A stretch of 64,000 bases of DNA from Echinicola strongylocentroti (GCF_003260975.1 NZ_CP030041.1:5025501-5089500); one strand, 5' to 3'; shown: positions 53,347 to 63,108, counted from the stretch's first letter. Translations and numbers: made by a program. The notes: generated by a model not told the origin, from the sequence alone.

Positions 53347-54446
53347 GGATTCAATACTTCTTCTTTGATAACATTTAAATTCCCATAACCCCATTTCGTA
53401 TCAGGTTCTAGGTGACAGCCCTCAGCCCATTCATTCCAGGCATTTATAAAGAAGAATTGCTTGTGAGCAGGTAGCATTTCTTCGGTATATGCCTTAACTC
53501 TTTTTATCCATATTCTGAACTCCTCAGGAGATGAGTTTTTAAAAATGAAGGCAAGTTTCTTTCTTCTGGCCGAATTGTCCCACGAAGGACATGCGCATCT
53601 ATAATAGGTGTACTTTGGAATAGGTCTTTGAATCATATTATCCCTTAGTCCCGGATAACTGTAAATACCATTTTCATATATGGGGTCATTGCGTAGATTA
53701 AGGTTGTGCAGAAGCTTGAATAACAAGTATTTAGGTAGGTTCTGCTTAAATATTTTTTTTGAATTCATGGTATTATCTGGTGCAAACTCCATTGCCGAGT
53801 CAAAGCCATAAATAGTTGGATCAATATTCTTTTCAAAGCTTTCAGTCCTAATCAAATATAGACCATCAAATCCAGCTTTCTTCGCCTCCTCTTTCCATAA
53901 TCTAGTGGCTTCTTTTATATATGGATGGGATTCAGTACGGTACATTAGGAGCATGGGTTTGTTATCAATCTTTATATAGCGTTCATCCTTGAAAAAGCGC
54001 ATTAAATACTGAATATGCTTTCTGTCATCATCTAAACTATATTTTTGACCAATAAGGAGTTCTTTATCCTTGCCGTCCCACCTTCTGGTCCAATTTTCAT
54101 TGGCCCACGAAAGACAAAAAGGGAAGTCAATATCTTTATTTTCTAACCATTGGTGCAAAGGCTTTTCCAAAAGTAATTTTCCGTTAAACCAATAATGGTA
54201 AAAACAAAAGCCGTAAATTCCATGCTCTTTTGCTATAATCGCCTGCCTTCTCATTACCTCTATATCATCCAGACAATAATAGTCGTCATTTAAGGGGACG
54301 TGTGGCTGGTAGTGTCCTTTAAACCGAGGAGTGGTTTTTCGTACATTTGTCCATTCTGTAAACCCCTTTCCCCACCATTCGTCGTTTTCAGGAATGGTGT
54401 GAAATTGTGGGAGGTAAATTGCTATTGGTTTAACTTGATTTGTCAT
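53343..54446 (-). CDS. WbsX/GH99-like glycan-processing protein
   Basis: This 367-residue protein has the WbsX (GT-WbsX, GH99-like) N-terminus KPIAIYLPQFHTIPENDEWW followed by GKGFTEWTNVRKT. It also has YGFCFYHYWFNGKLLLEKPL, LSWANENWTRRWDGK and the closing FFINAWNEWAEGCHLEPDTK. These cytoplasmic TIM-barrel proteins occur in O-antigen and capsule loci. Related GH99 enzymes act on alpha-mannosides, but whether WbsX proteins hydrolyse or transfer is unsettled. It sits between an ABC exporter and GT2 genes, all on the minus strand. Confidence 0.9.
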   Translation of the reverse strand: MTNQVKPIAIYLPQFHTIPENDEWWGKGFTEWTNVRKTTPRFKGHYQPHVPLNDDYYCLDDIEVMRRQAIIAKEHGIYGFCFYHYWFNGKLLLEKPLHQWLENKDIDFPFCLSWANENWTRRWDGKDKELLIGQKYSLDDDRKHIQYLMRFFKDERYIKIDNKPMLLMYRTESHPYIKEATRLWKEEAKKAGFDGLYLIRTESFEKNIDPTIYGFDSAMEFAPDNTMNSKKIFKQNLPKYLLFKLLHNLNLRNDPIYENGIYSYPGLRDNMIQRPIPKYTYYRCACPSWDNSARRKKLAFIFKNSSPEEFRIWIKRVKAYTEEMLPAHKQFFFINAWNEWAEGCHLEPDTKWGYGNLNVIKEEVLNP

Positions 54447-54454
54447 TTTCCGAC

Positions 54455-56281
54455 TTATTCTTCTATTTCACTAAACTGTTGCATATTCACTAATTTGCTG
54501 TAGAGGCCTTCTTGGGCTATCAGCTGCTGGTGGTTGCCTTGTTCGATGATGCGGCCTTCTTCTAGCACGACGATGATGTCCGCATTTTGGATGGTGCTCA
54601 GCCGGTGGGCGATCACCAGGGACGTACGGTTTTTCATCAGTTTGTTCAGGGCATCCTGTACCAGTTTTTCGGACTCCGTGTCCAGGGCTGAAGTAGCCTC
54701 GTCCAAGAGCATGATCGGCGGGTTTTTCAGTACCGCACGGGCGATGCAGATGCGTTGCTTTTGCCCTCCTGAGAGCTTCAGCCCTCTATCGCCCATGTTG
54801 GATTGGTAGCCTTCCTCACTTTGCATGATGAATTCGTGCGCATTGGCGATTCTGGCAGCTGCTTCCACTTCCTCGGCGGTAGCATTGGGCGTTCCGAAAG
54901 CGATGTTGTTAAAGATGGTGTCGTTAAAGAGGATGGACTCTTGGTTGACCATGCCCATCATACTGCGTAGGGAATCCATCGTGATGTGCGCGATGTCTGT
55001 GCCATCGATCAGCACTTGGCCTTTGTCCGGCTCGATAAAGCGTGGAATGAGATCCATCATCGTGGATTTTCCTCCTCCGGATGGGCCCACGAGTGCTACC
55101 ATTTTTCCTTTCGGGATGGTCAGGTTGATGTCCTTTAGTACAGGTCTGCCAGGATAGGAGAAGGACAGGTCTTGGATTTCGATTTTATCGTGGAAGTCCT
55201 CGATAGCGACAGCGCCTTTTTGGTCGGTAATCGCAGGCTTTTCGTCGATCAGGTCCAGTACCCTTTCTCCGGCAGCAAGGCCTGAATGGATGGAGCTGAA
55301 GGCGTTGGTGAGGGCTTTGGCAGGCCGCATCACTTGGCTGAAGAGGGCGATATAGGCGATAAAATCGGAGGCACTGAGTTCGGATTCGTTATTGATGATC
55401 AAGGAACCTCCGTACAGCACAATCCCCGAAACCATGGCCACGCCAAGAAATTCAGACACCGGAGAACTCAATTGCTGCCTTTTGGCCATTTTTTTGCCCA
55501 GCGAAGAATACTTGACATTCTCATCATGGAATTTGTCCTTGATCATTTCGGTGGCGTTAAATGCCTTGATGATCTTGATGCCCGAAAGCGCTTCATCCAG
55601 GTAACTGATCATCACCCCATACAGGTGCTGCGCTTGGCTGGCTTGTGCTTTTAGTCGCTTGACGATCTGTGCGATGACAAAAGCCGAAACGGGAATCACC
55701 AGCAGTGAGAAAACGGTCAGCTTATAAGAAATGGCAAAGAGCATAAATATATACGCCAGCAATTGTAGCGGCTCTTTAAAGATCACCTGCAAGGTGCCGG
55801 TTACCGAAAACTGCACCACCTGCACATCAGAGGAAATCTTGGAAATGATATCTCCTTTTCGCTGATTGCTGAAATAGCCCACGTGTAGGTTCATTACATT
55901 GTCAAAGACCCTTTTGCGGAGGTTGAGCAAGGTGTGGATCCGGAGGTTTTCCATCACCAACTGACTGAAATACCTGAACAGGTTGCCCAGCATCACCGAG
56001 GCGATGATGACGGCACAGACCAGCTGCAGTGCGCCCAGCCCGCCATATTCCATTTTCACTTCATTGGCATAGAAGTTCAGGTAGCCAAAGACATCCGTCC
56101 AGCTTTCAGGCTTCACCACCGCGGCATCACCGTTGGTGTTGAAGAGTGTGCTCAACAAAGGGGCCAGCAAGGCCAAGTTCAGCGTATTGAAAATCACTCC
56201 CAACAAGGTGAAAATCAAGTAGGGAATGGCAAACTTCTCAATCGGTTTGGCAAACGCCAATAATCTTAAATAGGTTTTCAC
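54455..56281 (-). CDS. MsbA-like ABC exporter (fused membrane and ATPase domains)
   Basis: This 608-residue half-transporter has a six-helix membrane domain (residues about 15-330). Its nucleotide-binding domain has Walker A GPSGGGKS at 399-406, the signature LSGGQ at 503-507, Walker B IMLLDE at 523-528 and an H-loop in VIAHRLST. It should work as a homodimer. MsbA relatives flip lipid A or lipid-linked glycans. Its position as first gene of a minus-strand glycan operon (8 bp before the WbsX-like gene) suggests lipid-linked glycan export. Confidence 0.92.
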   Translation of the reverse strand: MKTYLRLLAFAKPIEKFAIPYLIFTLLGVIFNTLNLALLAPLLSTLFNTNGDAAVVKPESWTDVFGYLNFYANEVKMEYGGLGALQLVCAVIIASVMLGNLFRYFSQLVMENLRIHTLLNLRKRVFDNVMNLHVGYFSNQRKGDIISKISSDVQVVQFSVTGTLQVIFKEPLQLLAYIFMLFAISYKLTVFSLLVIPVSAFVIAQIVKRLKAQASQAQHLYGVMISYLDEALSGIKIIKAFNATEMIKDKFHDENVKYSSLGKKMAKRQQLSSPVSEFLGVAMVSGIVLYGGSLIINNESELSASDFIAYIALFSQVMRPAKALTNAFSSIHSGLAAGERVLDLIDEKPAITDQKGAVAIEDFHDKIEIQDLSFSYPGRPVLKDINLTIPKGKMVALVGPSGGGKSTMMDLIPRFIEPDKGQVLIDGTDIAHITMDSLRSMMGMVNQESILFNDTIFNNIAFGTPNATAEEVEAAARIANAHEFIMQSEEGYQSNMGDRGLKLSGGQKQRICIARAVLKNPPIMLLDEATSALDTESEKLVQDALNKLMKNRTSLVIAHRLSTIQNADIIVVLEEGRIIEQGNHQQLIAQEGLYSKLVNMQQFSEIEE

Positions 56282-56396
56282 GTGTATTTATTCTACGTTT
56301 TTTTCGGCTTTCCGCCGGATTCATACAGCTTTACTTTCCTGCAAAGGTACATAATTCTAGACTAGTCATTAGTTTGACTAAGCAACCCCGAGTCTT

Positions 56397-56485
56397 CCCG
56401 TCACTGCGAGGAGGGACGACGCGGCAGTCCCCTGTCCCGAAGACGAGATTGCTTCATTCCGCTGTCGCTGCGTTCGTATGACGGG
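56397..56485. repeat. REP-like repeat, copy A
   Basis: The unit begins CCCGTCACTGCGAGGAGG and ends CGTTCGTATGACGGG, with complementary termini (CCCGTCA/TGACGGG) and an internal GCGGCAGTCCCCTGTCCCGA segment. It is the same family as 56834-57051 and the partial copy at 61951-62006. It lies in the gap just beyond the end of the GIY-YIG gene. Confidence 0.8.
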
Positions 56486-56510
56486 TAAGTGATGTGTTCG
56501 CGGTAAATTT

Positions 56511-56810
56511 TCACCATTTCTGAATATCATCCCACAAATCTTTCCAGTCAGGATTGAATGAGTTTATTAACTCTTTTTTCTTTTTTCGGCTTCCACCTTT
56601 TAATTGTTTTTCTCTAATAATAGCTTCTTCAATGGAATGAAAAGTTTCATAATAGACTAGTTTGTTTATATTATATCTGTATGTAAAGGATTTAGTACTT
56701 TCAGTGAATTTGTGTTCGTGTATTCTTTTAATAAGGTTTGATGTAACACCTACATAGAGGGTTGTGTTGTTTTTGTTTGTCAATATGTAAATGCATCCGC
56801 CTTTTTTCAT
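56511..56810 (-). CDS. Single-domain GIY-YIG nuclease-like protein
   Basis: This 99-residue protein has the two fold-defining strands GCIYILTNKNNTTLYVGVTS (the GIY and YIG equivalents are IYI and YVG), the catalytic-type Arg in NLIKRIHEH, and Tyr/Glu positions farther on (YYETFHSIEEAIIREKQLKG). It resembles the UvrC-N/YhbQ-like small proteins common in Bacteroidota. The function is unknown. REP-like repeats flank it on both sides, which may reflect association with repeat mobility. Confidence 0.85.
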   Translation of the reverse strand: MKKGGCIYILTNKNNTTLYVGVTSNLIKRIHEHKFTESTKSFTYRYNINKLVYYETFHSIEEAIIREKQLKGGSRKKKKELINSFNPDWKDLWDDIQKW

Positions 56811-56833
56811 TTTTCTTTCCTATCGTTATGTTT

Positions 56834-57051
56834 CCCGTCACTGCGAATCCGAGGAAGGAGGATGTGGCAGTCTCCTGTCCCAAAGTCCATCCTTTTCGAG
56901 GGGGTAATGTCCCTTATACGAGATTGCTTCACTCCGCTGCTCTCCGTTCGCAACGTTTTCCTATTTCGTTGCGAGGAGGAACGACGCGGCAGTCCCGTGT
57001 CCCGAAGACGAGATTGCTTCACTCCGCTGTCGCTGCGTTCGCAATGACGGG
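56834..57051. repeat. REP-like repeats, copies B and C in tandem
   Basis: Copy B starts with CCCGTCACTGCGAATCCGAG at 56834. Copy C spans 56967-57051, from CGTTGCGAGGAGGAACGACG to GCAATGACGGG. Both include the GAGATTGCTTCACTCCGCTG block shared with copy A and with the partial copy near 61965. The open frames crossing this DNA are products of the repeat, not genes. Confidence 0.82.
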
Positions 57052-57067
57052 TTTCCATTCCAACCTA

Positions 57068-58036
57068 CTAACTCTTTACCGTATCAAAAACCTCTTTCTT
57101 GATGTCAAACAGACTTTTTTGTCCTTGATGTTTTTGCATGAGCTTTTTCAATTTGGTTTTGGAGTGTGCGATCTCAGGTTGTTTTTTCCAGTAGGCCAAA
57201 TAGGCCTTGATGATCCACCATTTTCCGAGCAGTACCCGTGGCATTATTTCGACTAGGATCAACTGAAAACGCCACTTCCATAGGTCCATTCCATCCAAAT
57301 GGATGGCTTGTAGGATAAACTTGTTTCTATAAAGAAAGGGATAGAGCTTCTTTTTGGTATGGTGTTTTTTGGTGGTGGAGGAGACTTCGTGATGGCAGAT
57401 GGACTGGTGGTCATAATAACACTTCCAGCCCATTCGCCAAGCCCTGAAGCTGAGATCCACGTCCTCGACATAGAAAGGAGAGTAGATTTCATCAAAACCA
57501 CCCAGCTCAAGTAGCTTTTTGCGATCGATAAGGGCATTGGCACCGGAAAGGTAGGCGGTGGACAGCCACTTTTCCGGGTCCTTGGAGTAGTAGAAATGCG
57601 TGGCTTTAAACTTCATTCCCTGGAAGGCCATCATCCTGGCAGCGTCTTCTGTTTTGCCTTGGCTATTGATGATCTGCCCCATCACACCAAAAGTGTCCGA
57701 TTGGTCAAAATACTTCCATAACCTGTCAAAGTAGTCTTTCTCCAAGGCCACATCCGAATTGAGCAACATGACCAGGTCATATTGGGCAGCCTTGATGCCT
57801 TGATTGCAGGTATAGGAAAAACCCTTGTTTTCGGAATTGACCAGTACTTGGACACTGGGGAAATGATGAGCTATAAATGCTGCCGATCCATCAGTAGAAG
57901 CATCATCCACTACGATCACTTCCACAGAAACTCCTGCTTGTTCAGTAGCTTCCAGTGTAGCAGGAAGGTACTTTTCCAGCAGATGCTTTCCGTTATAGTT
58001 TGGGATAATGACCGAAATGCTCCTTTTTTCTGGCAT
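57068..58036 (-). CDS. Glycosyltransferase family 2 (rhamnosyltransferase-like)
   Basis: This 322-residue GT-A enzyme has ISVIIPNYNGKHLLEKYL, VEVIVVDDASTDGSAAFIA and NKGFSYTCNQGIKAAQYDLV. The LNSD motif near residue 90 takes the place of DxD, and FYVEDVDLSFRAWRMGWKCY is the C-terminal ED block. A hydrophobic C-terminal region is present. It is separated from the ABC exporter by the GIY-YIG gene and repeats, and is probably a surface-glycan enzyme. Confidence 0.92.
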   Translation of the reverse strand: MPEKRSISVIIPNYNGKHLLEKYLPATLEATEQAGVSVEVIVVDDASTDGSAAFIAHHFPSVQVLVNSENKGFSYTCNQGIKAAQYDLVMLLNSDVALEKDYFDRLWKYFDQSDTFGVMGQIINSQGKTEDAARMMAFQGMKFKATHFYYSKDPEKWLSTAYLSGANALIDRKKLLELGGFDEIYSPFYVEDVDLSFRAWRMGWKCYYDHQSICHHEVSSTTKKHHTKKKLYPFLYRNKFILQAIHLDGMDLWKWRFQLILVEIMPRVLLGKWWIIKAYLAYWKKQPEIAHSKTKLKKLMQKHQGQKSLFDIKKEVFDTVKS

Positions 58037-59272
58037 TGTTTTCTGCTTAAATAAGCCGCTAGTGGTAACAGTACGTAAAGGTCAGACAAAATGAGACATC
58101 ACTTTTCGTTTTTTTACAACCTTTATTCACAAAAAGCCAAAGTTAATATTAATTAGAGGAAGAATGGTTAGAGTCAAGGGAAAAGACAGGGCAAAGGCAT
58201 TTAAAAAAATGTTCCTATTTGCATTTATATCTGCCGTTCCTACGGAACTTACCCTTTTGTGTGTAATCATTTTTTCAGCCCATCCAGCCATTCGGCAATC
58301 TAGTGTCAAGCCAAACCTAAACCTACGTGTAATCCGGTGTGTCTTTTGGCCTATCTCTACGTTGCAAAGACTTCCTTAGCTACGTCTAGGGGCGTTTTTT
58401 ACGCCTTGATCTCGTCCAAAATCCACTACCGCCTTACCCGTCATTTAAGCGTTGATGACCCTAGGCTACTGCGGTTTCCAATGTACAAATCGGGGCAAAG
58501 TGCCAGCGGCACGATAAATTTTGTAACCTGCGGATTCATCCGCAGGAGCTTAAGGTCTCCTCAAGCTCCCGAAGGAGTGCCAGCGGCACGGATGATAGCT
58601 ATGCCTACACGAAAATTGTCCCCCTTCAAAACACTAAACGCGTTTGCCCTGAGTGAAAAGAAGAAAGAGCAAAGAACAAAATTTCTCCCCTTTTATGGGA
58701 AGTTAGGTGGGGTGGTTAGAATGAAAGAGAAACCTTATGAACTAGCCTGTACTAAGCTTGTCGAAGTGCCGTAAGGCTCAATCTGAGATTTATGGAATTC
58801 ATGTTTTATATCGTTCCTGTGACCTCTAAGAAGGATATTTACCAATAACTGACGTTTTTATACTAATTAATTATAGTGGTTTGAGGTAAATTTGATCAGT
58901 GGAAATTCGTAGATGGTTTCTTAGGTTATATTCATTGGCCCAAAATAATTACAATGTTGAACAGTTGTTTTGTGGCATCGATCCAGAAGCGATGCCTTTA
59001 TAAAAGTGTTTTTTTCCTGCTTTTTTGGTATGATTATGCATGATCGTGTCAGTAACCAACATAATTTGCATTATACACTAAGCTACAACGACTGTGGTCT
59101 GGCGACCGTCATCCGTGGCCAGTTTTCCGGCATAAATGACTGGTCAAACTATCCTACAGATATAAAAGCGGATAATCAAAAAACACCAACCTATAAACCT
59201 GTTGTTGCCCTAGCTTCACAAACTACCGATTGGGTGGTTTGTGGAGTGAAGGCAAAAAAACGGACACTGTCT
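58037..59272. other. 1.2-kb gap rich in short palindromic repeats
   Basis: No supported gene is present. Bases 58499-58591 carry a repeat unit bounded by two copies of AGTGCCAGCGGCACG. Between them is a near-perfect hairpin, CCTGCGGAT-TC-ATCCGCAGG, and a CTCC..GGAG hairpin. Near 58747-58772 is an AAGCTTGTCGAAGTGCCG unit of a widespread dispersed type. The 145-codon frame 58337-58774 runs through these repeats and is rejected. The promoter for the GH43/GH117-like gene should lie in the A/T-rich stretch 58850-59270. Confidence 0.55.
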
Positions 59273-60259
59273 ATGAAAACACATAATATATTGAAAATTG
59301 GTCTTGCCTTCCTGCTGTACAGTTCATCTATAGGGTTATTATGGGCGCAGCAAATGATGTTTGCCGATTCTAGCAGGTTAGGCAGGCCATTTTCCAAGGA
59401 TCCTCATGTGGTCAGGTTTGAAGGTCGCTACCTGATGTACTTTTCAGTTCCGCCCATTCCCGACCAACCTGGCGGATGGGGTATTGCGGTGGCCGAAAGT
59501 GATGATTTGGTCCATTGGGAGCGAATAGGGGAGATAGCAGCGACCGAAGAGTATGAAAAAAATGGCTTCTGTGCCCCAGGAGCATTGGTAAAGGACGGTA
59601 AGGTACACCTGTTTTACCAGACCTATGGCAACGGATCCAAGGATGCCATTTGCCACGCCTATTCCAGCGATGGGATTCATTTTACCCGCAATACCAGCAA
59701 TCCTATTTTCGCACCTCCCGCCAATGACTGGAGCAATGGCCGCGCCATCGATGCAGAAGTGTATGCTTTCAAGGCACATTATTATCTGTATTTTGCGACC
59801 CGGGATCCTAAGGGCGAGATCCAGATGCAGGGTGTAGCCATGGCAGATGCAGACACGGACTTTGGCCGGGGTGAATGGACGATGGCAAAAGACGCCTCCA
59901 TTCTCAAGCCGGAACTGGACTGGGAAGGAAAGTGTGTGGAGGGGGCTTCTATCATCAAACGAAATGGCCAACTCTATATGTTTTATGCCGGCAGCTATAA
60001 CAATGCCCCCCAACAGGTAGGAGTGGCCGTCAGCAAGGATGGTGTGAACTGGAAGCGGGTTTTTGATCAGCCCTTTTTGCCCAATGGAAAGCCGGGAGAG
60101 TGGAATAGCAGTGAATCTGGCCATCCCCATATATTTGATGATAAAGAAACGGGGAAATCCTATCTTTTTTATCAAGGAAATGATGACAATGGCCACACCT
60201 GGTGGCTCTCCAATGTGGAAGTGGGATGGAAAAAGGGAAAACCTTACCTGAAGGAATAA
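59273..60259 (+). CDS. Exported GH43/GH117-like five-bladed propeller glycosidase
   Basis: From the ATG at 59273 this encodes 328 residues with a Sec signal (AFLLYSSSIGLLWAQ). The open frame extends 303 bp upstream, but no signal peptide occurs there. The propeller shows SKDPHVVRFEGRYLMYFSVP (candidate base Asp43), EYEKNGFCAPGALVKDGKVH, GRAIDAEVY (Asp160) and WEGKCVEGASII (candidate acid Glu). The pattern is closest to GH117 and neighbouring GH43-clan families. The substrate is not determinable from sequence alone. It is 21 bp upstream of a GH43 lipoprotein and probably operonic with it. Confidence 0.78.
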   Translation: MKTHNILKIGLAFLLYSSSIGLLWAQQMMFADSSRLGRPFSKDPHVVRFEGRYLMYFSVPPIPDQPGGWGIAVAESDDLVHWERIGEIAATEEYEKNGFCAPGALVKDGKVHLFYQTYGNGSKDAICHAYSSDGIHFTRNTSNPIFAPPANDWSNGRAIDAEVYAFKAHYYLYFATRDPKGEIQMQGVAMADADTDFGRGEWTMAKDASILKPELDWEGKCVEGASIIKRNGQLYMFYAGSYNNAPQQVGVAVSKDGVNWKRVFDQPFLPNGKPGEWNSSESGHPHIFDDKETGKSYLFYQGNDDNGHTWWLSNVEVGWKKGKPYLKE

Positions 60260-60280
60260 GTAGCGAAATCAAAAAGGAAA

Positions 60281-61861
60281 ATGAAAAAAATGAAAACGAA
60301 CTGGCTTGGTTTTTTGTTGGCTCTTTTGACTGTTTCAGCGTGTCAGTCTACCAAAGAAAAAAGTCAAAATGAAAAGGCAGTCAAGCCATTGGCCATCGTC
60401 AATCCCGTCTTTCCGGGAGATCACCCTGATCCGACCGTAGTAAAAGTAGGGGAGTATTTTTATGCTTCTGCCACATCCAATGAATGGGCACCGCTCTTCC
60501 CGATCTTCAAGTCAGCCGATTTGGTAAATTGGGAAATCGTAAATTATGTCTTTCCGGAGGGCGCTCCTGACTGGGCAAGGAACAATTTCTGGGCCCCAGA
60601 ATTGGCCTATGATGAAAAACAAGGGAAGTTTTATGCTTATTACACGGCAAGGGATAAAGAAAGCAACCGGCTTAGCGTGGCGGTGGCCAGCGCAGATTCC
60701 CCAGAAGGCAAATTTACCGATCATGGTCCATTGGTAGCCCAAGAGGCAGGCTCTATCGATGCCTTTGAAGCTCGGGACGAAAATGGCAAGCTATTTTTAA
60801 CCTGGAAGGAAGATGGGAACAGCCGAGGACTTCCCACACCGATTTGGGCACAGGAAATCAACGAAGAAAGGACCAAGCTGCTCGGAGAACCCCATGAGCT
60901 TTTTCGCAATGATCAGGAATGGGAAATGCACCTGATCGAAGGCATCAGCATTTTCCGGAAAAATGATTACTTCTACGCAACTTATTCGGCAGGAGCCTGC
61001 TGTGACGTGGCCTGTAATTACAGGGCAGGGGTAGCCAGGGCAAAAAACCTGTTAGGCCCTTGGGAAAAGTACGAAAAGAATCCGGTGCTGATGGATAATG
61101 CCGATTGGAAATGCGCGGGACATGGCACCGTGGTCAAAAAAGGGAATGAGCATTATCTGCTCTATCATGCGTATAGTACCGAGGGAAGTGTCTATGTAGG
61201 ACGTGAAGGAGTGCTTGAAAAAATCAATTGGACAGAAGATGGCTGGCCTGTTTTTGAGAACAAGGCTACCTATGACCGGGAAAAAGCTTCGCTGACATTC
61301 ACCGATGATTTTAGCACAAACCTCAATCCGATCTGGCAGTGGCGAGTGACCCAGGATATTCAGTACTCCACTGGTGACCAAGGACTCCTTTTGGCTGCCT
61401 CAGAGGAAAATGAGCAGCTGGGTACCCTGTTGGTGCAGAAATCCACCTCTCCTGATTACTCCATCGAAGTGACGATCGACCCCGCTAAAAGCGACGCTAT
61501 GGGAGGGATCCTTCTGGTGGGCGGTGCCAATAACGGATTTGGCGCACCTGTGGCTGGAATGGGCATAGCGGTGACTGATGGAGAAGTACAGGTGATCGAA
61601 AATCGCGACCAAGAACTGGATGTAAAAGCAACAGAGGGACTGGCAGGAAATACCTTGTTGAGGTTGAAAATGGAGGTGGTCGAAGGGCATTTATTGCGGT
61701 TTAGTTACCGTCAGGACGGTGCGGAATGGTCCACTATCGGAGCACAGTATGATGCAGCACATTTGGTTCCGTGGGGCATGGGGTACCGCTTGGGGATTTT
61801 TGCCAAAGGCAAGTCAGGTCAACAGGTGAACTATAAGCAGGTAAATATCTCAGCGAATTGA
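60281..61861 (+). CDS. GH43-family lipoprotein glycosidase with C-terminal beta-sandwich
   Basis: This 526-residue protein has a lipoprotein signal (ALLTVSAC, Cys21). The GH43 propeller has candidate catalytic residues Asp50 (GDHPDPTV), Asp160 (GSIDAFEA) and Glu220 (HLIEGISI). NNFWAPELAYDEKQGKFYAY and VKKGNEHYLLYHAYSTEG are family landmarks. A beta-sandwich of about 190 residues follows from about residue 340 (FTDDFSTNLNPIWQWR), as in GH43 enzymes with a C-terminal concanavalin-like domain. It likely cleaves arabinose- or xylose-type side chains, but the specificity is not certain. Confidence 0.88.
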   Translation: MKKMKTNWLGFLLALLTVSACQSTKEKSQNEKAVKPLAIVNPVFPGDHPDPTVVKVGEYFYASATSNEWAPLFPIFKSADLVNWEIVNYVFPEGAPDWARNNFWAPELAYDEKQGKFYAYYTARDKESNRLSVAVASADSPEGKFTDHGPLVAQEAGSIDAFEARDENGKLFLTWKEDGNSRGLPTPIWAQEINEERTKLLGEPHELFRNDQEWEMHLIEGISIFRKNDYFYATYSAGACCDVACNYRAGVARAKNLLGPWEKYEKNPVLMDNADWKCAGHGTVVKKGNEHYLLYHAYSTEGSVYVGREGVLEKINWTEDGWPVFENKATYDREKASLTFTDDFSTNLNPIWQWRVTQDIQYSTGDQGLLLAASEENEQLGTLLVQKSTSPDYSIEVTIDPAKSDAMGGILLVGGANNGFGAPVAGMGIAVTDGEVQVIENRDQELDVKATEGLAGNTLLRLKMEVVEGHLLRFSYRQDGAEWSTIGAQYDAAHLVPWGMGYRLGIFAKGKSGQQVNYKQVNISAN

Positions 61862-61950
61862 TTGATTGGCTGAAGTTTATCCTGTCTGTCATTGGGAGCT
61901 TTGTAGGCAGTGATGAAAGGGGAGGGCAGATAGGGGGGCATGAAGCCATC

Positions 61951-62006
61951 TTGTTTTCGAGCAAAAGATTGCTTCACTCCGCTGTCGCTGCGTTCGCTAT
62001 GACGGT
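61951..62006. repeat. Partial REP-like repeat, copy D
   Basis: The block GATTGCTTCACTCCGCTGTC followed by GCTGCGTTCGCTATGACGG is shared with the copies at 56397-57051. It sits between two GH43 genes. Confidence 0.75.
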
Positions 62007-62049
62007 TTAAGAAGAACAATATTAAGAAATACATATAACCCACTTTATA

Positions 62050-63063
62050 ATGAGAACTACGTTAGCAATAACAGCACTGGCACTGGCCGGGACAGTAGCT
62101 TGCCAGTCAAAAACCTCCAACGATAGCACGTCGACTTCAGTAAAAGCCGAAGAGACGAAACGTGCTGGAAACCCGATCGTGGAAGGTTGGTATGCAGATC
62201 CGGAAGGAATTATCTATGGGGATACTTATTGGATTTATCCTACTTATTCGGACGACTATGAAAAGCAAGTCTTTATGGATGCTTTTTCTTCTAAGGATCT
62301 TGTGAACTGGACCAAGCATGAGCGCATCATTGACACTACAGAGGTAAAATGGGCAGAAAAAGCCATGTGGGCACCAGGTGTCATCAGCAAGGACGATAAG
62401 TATTACCTGTTTTTTGCGGCAAACGATGTGCATGAAGGTGAAGTGGGCGGTATCGGAGTGGCTGTGGCAGATCAGCCGCAGGGACCGTTCAAGGATTTGC
62501 TCGGTGAGCCCTTGATCAATGAGATCGTAAATGGCGCCCAGCCGATTGACCAGTATATCTTTAAAGACCAAGACGGTACCTATTACATGTACTACGGTGG
62601 TTGGGGGCACTGTAATGTGGTGAAGCTCAACGATGACTTTACCGGTATCGTGCCATTTGAAGATGGAGAGTTGTACAAGGAGGTGACACCTGAAGGCTAT
62701 GTGGAAGGACCGTTCATGTTTATTAAAGATGGCAAATATTATTTTATGTGGTCTGAAGGTGGCTGGGGTGGTCCGGATTATTCGGTGGCCTATGCGATTG
62801 CAGATAGCCCTTTTGGTCCTTTTGAAAGAGAAGATATCATCCTCCAGCAAGATGCGGAGGTAGCCACTGGTGCTGGTCACCACTCGGTGCTACATGCTCC
62901 GGGAGAGGAAGATTACTATATCGTTTATCACAGAAGACCACTTACGGAAACCCACCATAATCACCGGGCGACCTGTATCGATAAGATGGAGTTTGATGAA
63001 AACGGAAAGATCAAACCAGTGAAAATCACGTTTGAGGGAGTGGCTGCTGATCCGTTACAGTAG
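62050..63063 (+). CDS. GH43-family lipoprotein glycosidase
   Basis: This 337-residue protein has a lipoprotein signal (ALAGTVAC, Cys18) and a single GH43 propeller. The candidate catalytic triad is Asp50 (WYADPEG), Asp167 (AQPIDQYIF) and Glu219 (GYVEGPFMF). WAPGVISKDDKYYLFFAAND and GHHSVLHAPGEEDYYIVYHR are family landmarks. No C-terminal sandwich is present, unlike its neighbour. It probably acts at the cell surface or in the periplasm on arabinoxylan- or galactan-type oligosaccharides; the specificity is inference. Confidence 0.9.
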   Translation: MRTTLAITALALAGTVACQSKTSNDSTSTSVKAEETKRAGNPIVEGWYADPEGIIYGDTYWIYPTYSDDYEKQVFMDAFSSKDLVNWTKHERIIDTTEVKWAEKAMWAPGVISKDDKYYLFFAANDVHEGEVGGIGVAVADQPQGPFKDLLGEPLINEIVNGAQPIDQYIFKDQDGTYYMYYGGWGHCNVVKLNDDFTGIVPFEDGELYKEVTPEGYVEGPFMFIKDGKYYFMWSEGGWGGPDYSVAYAIADSPFGPFEREDIILQQDAEVATGAGHHSVLHAPGEEDYYIVYHRRPLTETHHNHRATCIDKMEFDENGKIKPVKITFEGVAADPLQ

Positions 63064-63108
63064 TTTCCAGACGTAGCGGGAGGAGGAAGTGTATGACGAC
63101 TTTACTGT

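Noticed and set aside
58337..58774. 145-codon open frame
   Set aside because: It runs through palindromic repeats, has no family features and an irregular composition; explained by the repeat unit.
58970..59272. Upstream extension of the GH43/GH117-like gene
   Set aside because: A clear Sec signal begins at 59273 and the extension resembles no family N-terminus.
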